From assembly GCA_023229645.1 (NCBI GenBank), contig JALNYU010000005.1:186001-250000 (forward strand): a stretch of 64,000 bases of DNA. Reading direction: 5' to 3'. The position numbers and the translations under genes are program-made. This DNA comes from Nevskia sp. (GTDB taxonomy: Bacteria; Pseudomonadota; Gammaproteobacteria; Nevskiales; Nevskiaceae). The notes under the pieces are model-generated. The model did no database searches and had not been told where the DNA came from. It worked only from the letters and a program-made list of their open reading frames with translations. How positions within the stretch are numbered: position 1 is the stretch's first letter; each line of letters begins with the position of its first letter. This document shows, piece after piece, positions 61,257 through 64,000 of this stretch.

Positions 61257-61292
61257 ATTGGAGTTCTTCCAAAAAACTGGAAGAACTCCAAT
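61257..61292. terminator. Perfect 14-bp hairpin between convergent genes
   Basis: ATTGGAGTTCTTCC and GGAAGAACTCCAAT around AAAAAACT, 21 bp past yceI and 14 bp before the reductase stop. Likely a bidirectional terminator; the loop A-run gives a T-run only inside the loop on the minus strand. Confidence 0.65.
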
Positions 61293-61306
61293 TGATTGGT
61301 CAGCGG

Positions 61307-63301
61307 CTACCAGTGCTCACCTTTAAATACGTTGGCAAACACGACTTGCTCCAACGTCGGCTTCTGCGCTTTGCTGTCCTTGTCTTTGCTGTTTCGCGCC
61401 ACCGTTGACGACGGGAAAAGTTGGAAGCCTTTGCTCAGAATGTAGTCATTTACTTTTGGCCACAGCGCGTAGGAAATAGACGCTGCGGTGCCGAGCGTCG
61501 TCGCAACACTCTTCGGCCGTTCCAATATCGCTTTGATCACCGTCTCGGCGGCGTCTTCCGGTGACCACGTTGGCACGTAGGAATAGATCTTCGTCGGTGC
61601 GATCATCGGCGTCCGCACCAGCGGCATGTAGATCGCCGTGGTGTGAATGTTGCGGCCTTTTACTTCGGCCGATAAACAGCGTGTGAACGCGTCCAACGCT
61701 GCTTTGCTCGCAACATAGGCTGAGAACCGCGCGGCGTTGGCCAGCACGCCGATTGAACTGATATTGATGATATGGCCTTGCTTGCGCTCTGACATGCTTG
61801 GCAGCAAGGCCATGATCAAGCGTACGGCGCCGAAATAATTCAGCTGCATCGTCCGCTCAAAATCGTGGAAGCGGTCGTAAGATTCCGTGACGGCGCGGCG
61901 GATCGAACGCCCAGCATTGTTGATGAGAACGTCGACGTGGCCGAAGTCGCGCAGCACCGCTGCGGCCATGGCGTCGATTTCATCGAGATTGTTCAAATCG
62001 CAGGGATAGACGAAAGACTCGCCGCCGGCTTTCTCAATGATGCTCTGCGTTTCAAGCAAATTTGCTTCGGTGCGCGCCACCAGGATGACTTTCGCGCCGG
62101 CAATCGCCAAGTTCTTCGCGGTCATGAAACCAATGCCGCTGGACGCGCCGGTAACTAACACAACTTTGCCCGAAATCTTGCGCACCAAGGTGGGCGTCGG
62201 CGCATAGTGGATGTCGAGGAACTGCTCCCAATAGGCCCAGAGTTTTTTCGAATAGCTGCGGAATTCCGGGCATTCAACGCCGCTACCGCGCAGTGCGGCG
62301 CGCGCTTGTTTATCGTCAAACACGGCGCGGTTGGTGGCGTAGCCGAGTACCGATACCGGTGCGCCGATGGTCTTCGCCGCTTGCCGTTTCAGCGCAGCGG
62401 GGAGCGCATTACCAACCTGATCGGACAACCGCCGCATCGGCGCCGACATCTTCGGTAACGCCAATTTCTTCGCGAAGCGTGGGCCGTGCGCGGCGCGCAA
62501 GATCGACTGCAGCAAATCGCCGACGGTTGGCGCTTGGCTCGGCACGATGTGAAATGTTTTGCCGTCTAAGTTCGGCTTGGCGGCGATGGTTGCGATTGCA
62601 GCGGCAACAAAGTCTACCGGCACCACCGGCACGCGGCCGCCTTCAATCCCGAGCAGTGGCAGCCATTTCGGGATGCGGTGGCTGAGTTTTTGGATCGTTT
62701 TGAAGAAGTAATAAGGGCCGTCGATCTTGTCCATCTCGCCGGTTTCGCTATGGCCGACGACGACACCAGGGCGGTAAATCCGGAACGGCACCTTGGTTTC
62801 TTCGCGGACGATTTTCTCCGCCTCGTATTTGGTGCGGAAATACGGGTGTTTGGTCGACTGTCCGACGTCAAACATCTGCTCGGTGAAAATGCCGGCAAAC
62901 TCGCCACCCGCCACCGCGACGGAGCTGACGTGATGCAACACTACCGGCCCGCGCAGCGCATTGGCGAACTCAACCACGTTCCGGGTGCCATCGCGGTTGA
63001 TGCGGTCACCGGTGGCGTCGTCCATGTCCATGTCGTAAACGGCGGCGAGGTGGAAGACGTGGTCGATCTTGCCTTTTAGCTTTTTGGCTTCCGCGGGCGC
63101 GACCAAGCCCGGCGTAGTGATGTCGCCCGGCAGCATAAACAGGCGTTTGCCTGCTGCGCCGTAGCGTTCCTGCAATTCTGGAAATTTTTCCGCCGATGAT
63201 TCACGGATCAAGGCGTAGACCTTGGCGTCCTCGTCGGCCAACAGCTGCGCCAACAGAAATTTGCCGATGAAACCGGTGGCGCCAGTGACGATATAGTTCA
63301 T
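61307..63301 (-). CDS. Two-domain fatty acyl-CoA/ACP reductase (FAR)
   Basis: 664 residues. The N-terminal extended SDR domain starts MNYIVTGATGFIGKFLLAQL, with HVFHLAAVYDMDM, YFRTKYEAEKIVREE (YxxxK), FRIYRPGVVVGHSETGEMDK and IDGPYYFFKTIQKL. From about residue 370 a second, classical SDR domain has KVVLVTGASSGIGFMTAKNL, VLINNAGRSIRRAV, HDFERTMQLNYFGAVRLIMA and SAYVASKAALDAFTRCL. Order, length and many phrases match the Marinobacter fatty acyl reductases that make fatty alcohols for wax esters, as I recall them. ATG 63301 overlaps the stop of the upstream 60-codon ORF and has AGGAG nearby. Predicted to make fatty alcohol or aldehyde. Confidence 0.92.
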   Translation of the reverse strand: MNYIVTGATGFIGKFLLAQLLADEDAKVYALIRESSAEKFPELQERYGAAGKRLFMLPGDITTPGLVAPAEAKKLKGKIDHVFHLAAVYDMDMDDATGDRINRDGTRNVVEFANALRGPVVLHHVSSVAVAGGEFAGIFTEQMFDVGQSTKHPYFRTKYEAEKIVREETKVPFRIYRPGVVVGHSETGEMDKIDGPYYFFKTIQKLSHRIPKWLPLLGIEGGRVPVVPVDFVAAAIATIAAKPNLDGKTFHIVPSQAPTVGDLLQSILRAAHGPRFAKKLALPKMSAPMRRLSDQVGNALPAALKRQAAKTIGAPVSVLGYATNRAVFDDKQARAALRGSGVECPEFRSYSKKLWAYWEQFLDIHYAPTPTLVRKISGKVVLVTGASSGIGFMTAKNLAIAGAKVILVARTEANLLETQSIIEKAGGESFVYPCDLNNLDEIDAMAAAVLRDFGHVDVLINNAGRSIRRAVTESYDRFHDFERTMQLNYFGAVRLIMALLPSMSERKQGHIINISSIGVLANAARFSAYVASKAALDAFTRCLSAEVKGRNIHTTAIYMPLVRTPMIAPTKIYSYVPTWSPEDAAETVIKAILERPKSVATTLGTAASISYALWPKVNDYILSKGFQLFPSSTVARNSKDKDSKAQKPTLEQVVFANVFKGEHW

Positions 63302-63480
63302 AGCTTTTTTTCTCCTCGCACCCGAAGGTTCTTTGTCATTAGTGTATTCGCAGCATGCGCTAGCCGGGTATCGGCGGCGGGGTAAATTCCGCCATTTGAT
63401 ACCGGCACCAGATCCGGCACTGCATCTTGGGCCTGGCTGAATTGCCAATGACTTTGGGTGCTGCCACCGCGCTGCTGCAT
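63298..63480 (-). CDS. 60-codon ORF coupled to the acyl reductase gene
   Basis: The product starts MQQRGGSTQSHWQFSQAQDA and ends LRVRGEKKL; no signal or TM segment and no family recognised. Support for translation is strong: AGGAGG at 63487-63492 sits six bases before ATG 63480, and the stop overlaps the reductase start as ATGA. It may be a small partner protein or a leader whose translation controls the reductase. Part of the same stretch is open in another frame upstream of the reductase. Confidence 0.5.
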   Translation of the reverse strand: MQQRGGSTQSHWQFSQAQDAVPDLVPVSNGGIYPAADTRLAHAANTLMTKNLRVRGEKKL

Positions 63481-63762
63481 ATCGGGCCTCCTGTCCGTTG
63501 GGTCTCTGACTGCGGTTCCACATTGATCGTTCGCGCGCGGCTGAATTTCATTCCGCGTAGATTTGTTGCTGCGGCCTGTCGCGGTTCGCGTTCGGCCTTA
63601 GCGTGGGTTCGCTACCCCGCAGCGTTTCAGCACAACCATCCGTAGTTGGCTAAATACTGCGCAAAGGCGCCCGGTTTATTGCTTCGGTTGCTCGATATTG
63701 AATGTGAGGGCTGTTGTCCGCGCCAGCATGATCGACTTCGACCCAGCCACGCGGACGCCGAC
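63302..63762. other. Gap upstream of the acyl reductase
   Basis: 461 bp between the reductase start and the preceding SDR gene. Contains the 60-codon ORF (63298-63480) with its ribosome site and repeat copy D (63676-63769). No other supported gene; the A/T-richer middle (63540-63700) may hold the promoter of the small ORF and reductase. Confidence 0.5.
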
Positions 63763-63769
63763 TCAGTAA
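63676..63769 (-). repeat. Dispersed TTATTGA element, copy D (overlaps SDR stop)
   Basis: 94 bp. The left end TTATTGCTTCGGTTG and right end ACGCCGACTCAGTAA are imperfect inverted arms (about 12 of 17 positions). The interior repeats the family order: ATATTGAATGTGAGG near the left end and GATCGACTTCGA further right, as in copies B and C. The right end provides the last Tyr codon and TGA stop of the SDR gene read on the minus strand. More diverged than the other copies. Confidence 0.65.
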
Positions 63770-64000
63770 TTGCGTCCCTTAAATTCGTCCATGGTTTTGT
63801 AGACGCCGAAAATCTTGTCGGCGACCCAATCCCAGAGCCATAGCGGCAGCACACCTTTGCAGATTGATGCGAGTTTTACCGTCCACGGCATCATCAGCAT
63901 CGGCTTGCCAATTTTCATCGCGGCCCAAACCCGTTTCACAACGTCATCCGGCGCCAGCAGTGGCGTCAGTAGCGGCCCTTTGGCGCCCGCAAACATGCCA
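63763..64000 (-). CDS. C-terminal part of a short-chain dehydrogenase/reductase
   Basis: Only the last 78 or so codons are in the window; the frame is open past base 64000. The visible part reads GPLLTPLLAPDDVVKRVWAA, KPMLMMPWTVKLASICKGVL and DWVADKIFGVYKTMDEFKG, the usual C-terminal layout of SDRs found near fatty acyl reductase or lipid-modifying genes. The last residues (RNY) and the stop lie inside repeat copy D. Same strand as the reductase, 461 bp upstream of it. Catalytic residues are not visible. Confidence 0.75.
   Translation of the reverse strand, partial: GMFAGAKGPLLTPLLAPDDVVKRVWAAMKIGKPMLMMPWTVKLASICKGVLPLWLWDWVADKIFGVYKTMDEFKGRNY

Noticed and set aside
63427..63645. 72-codon plus-strand ORF opposite the small coupled ORF
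   Set aside because: No ribosome site, no recognisable features, and it overlaps the better supported minus-strand ORF.
1..64000. CRISPR arrays, tRNA, rRNA, tmRNA or complete IS elements
   Set aside because: None of the expected repeats, cloverleaf or transposase sequences was seen on reading either strand.

Overview
The window is a high-GC, densely coding bacterial chromosome segment. Gene content points to a gammaproteobacterium, plausibly of the Xanthomonadales/Nevskiales type: topA-smg-dprA-LysM//def-fmt-rsmB order, ampD-ampE, LPS-core heptosyltransferases, ppk1/ppx, MipA/OmpV, CstA-YbdD, TrkA/TrkH, and a Marinobacter-like fatty acyl reductase. No rRNA, tRNA, CRISPR array, phage or complete insertion sequence is visible. 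About 57 protein genes are supported, two of them cut by the window edges.

Layout. 1-11.5 kb holds the translation/DNA-processing block (topA, smg, dprA, a LysM lipoprotein, def, fmt, rsmB). A CreBCD-type envelope-stress two-component module is inserted between fmt and rsmB, and its intergenic region carries two copies of a TGCA-type operator. 11.7-19.7 kb holds an orphan di-heme oxidoreductase, a btuF-ampE-ampD operon, an M16 peptidase, a small exported protein and trmL. 19.7-25 kb is a glycosyltransferase cluster (three GT9, one GT2, one GT-B), probably for LPS core. 25-30.3 kb holds a lipoprotein phosphodiesterase, a low-GC orphan membrane protein, purT, pyk and a glycerophosphodiesterase. 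30.3-35.8 kb is a czcCBA heavy-metal efflux operon. 35.9-42.5 kb carries ppk1 and ppx, separated by a GST, an epimerase-like protein and an OmpV-family protein. 42.7-48.4 kb holds two translationally coupled mono-heme cytochromes c, aroE-hemB, a sigma/anti-sigma pair and glpK. 48.4-55.4 kb holds a subtilase-like secreted protein with a substituted catalytic His, trkA, trkH and thrB. 55.4-60.4 kb holds cstA-ybdD, a LysR regulator divergent from a DODA-type dioxygenase, and an esterase. 60.5-64 kb holds a YceI protein, a two-domain fatty acyl reductase preceded by a translationally coupled 60-codon ORF, and the end of another SDR gene.

The most unusual signal is non-coding. A family of short elements (about 93-95 bp, one internally shortened to 54 bp) with roughly 17-bp terminal inverted repeats of the type TTATTGAKTCGGCC occurs four times: upstream of the ompV-like gene, twice head to head at the start of yceI, and once at the end of the last SDR gene. 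The copies share internal sequence as well as ends. One appears to have replaced the yceI start codon region and another supplies the stop codon of the SDR gene. A separate perfect 25-bp palindrome with CTAG at both edges lies between trkH and thrB. All functions are from reading the sequence and recalling family features; no database search was possible.
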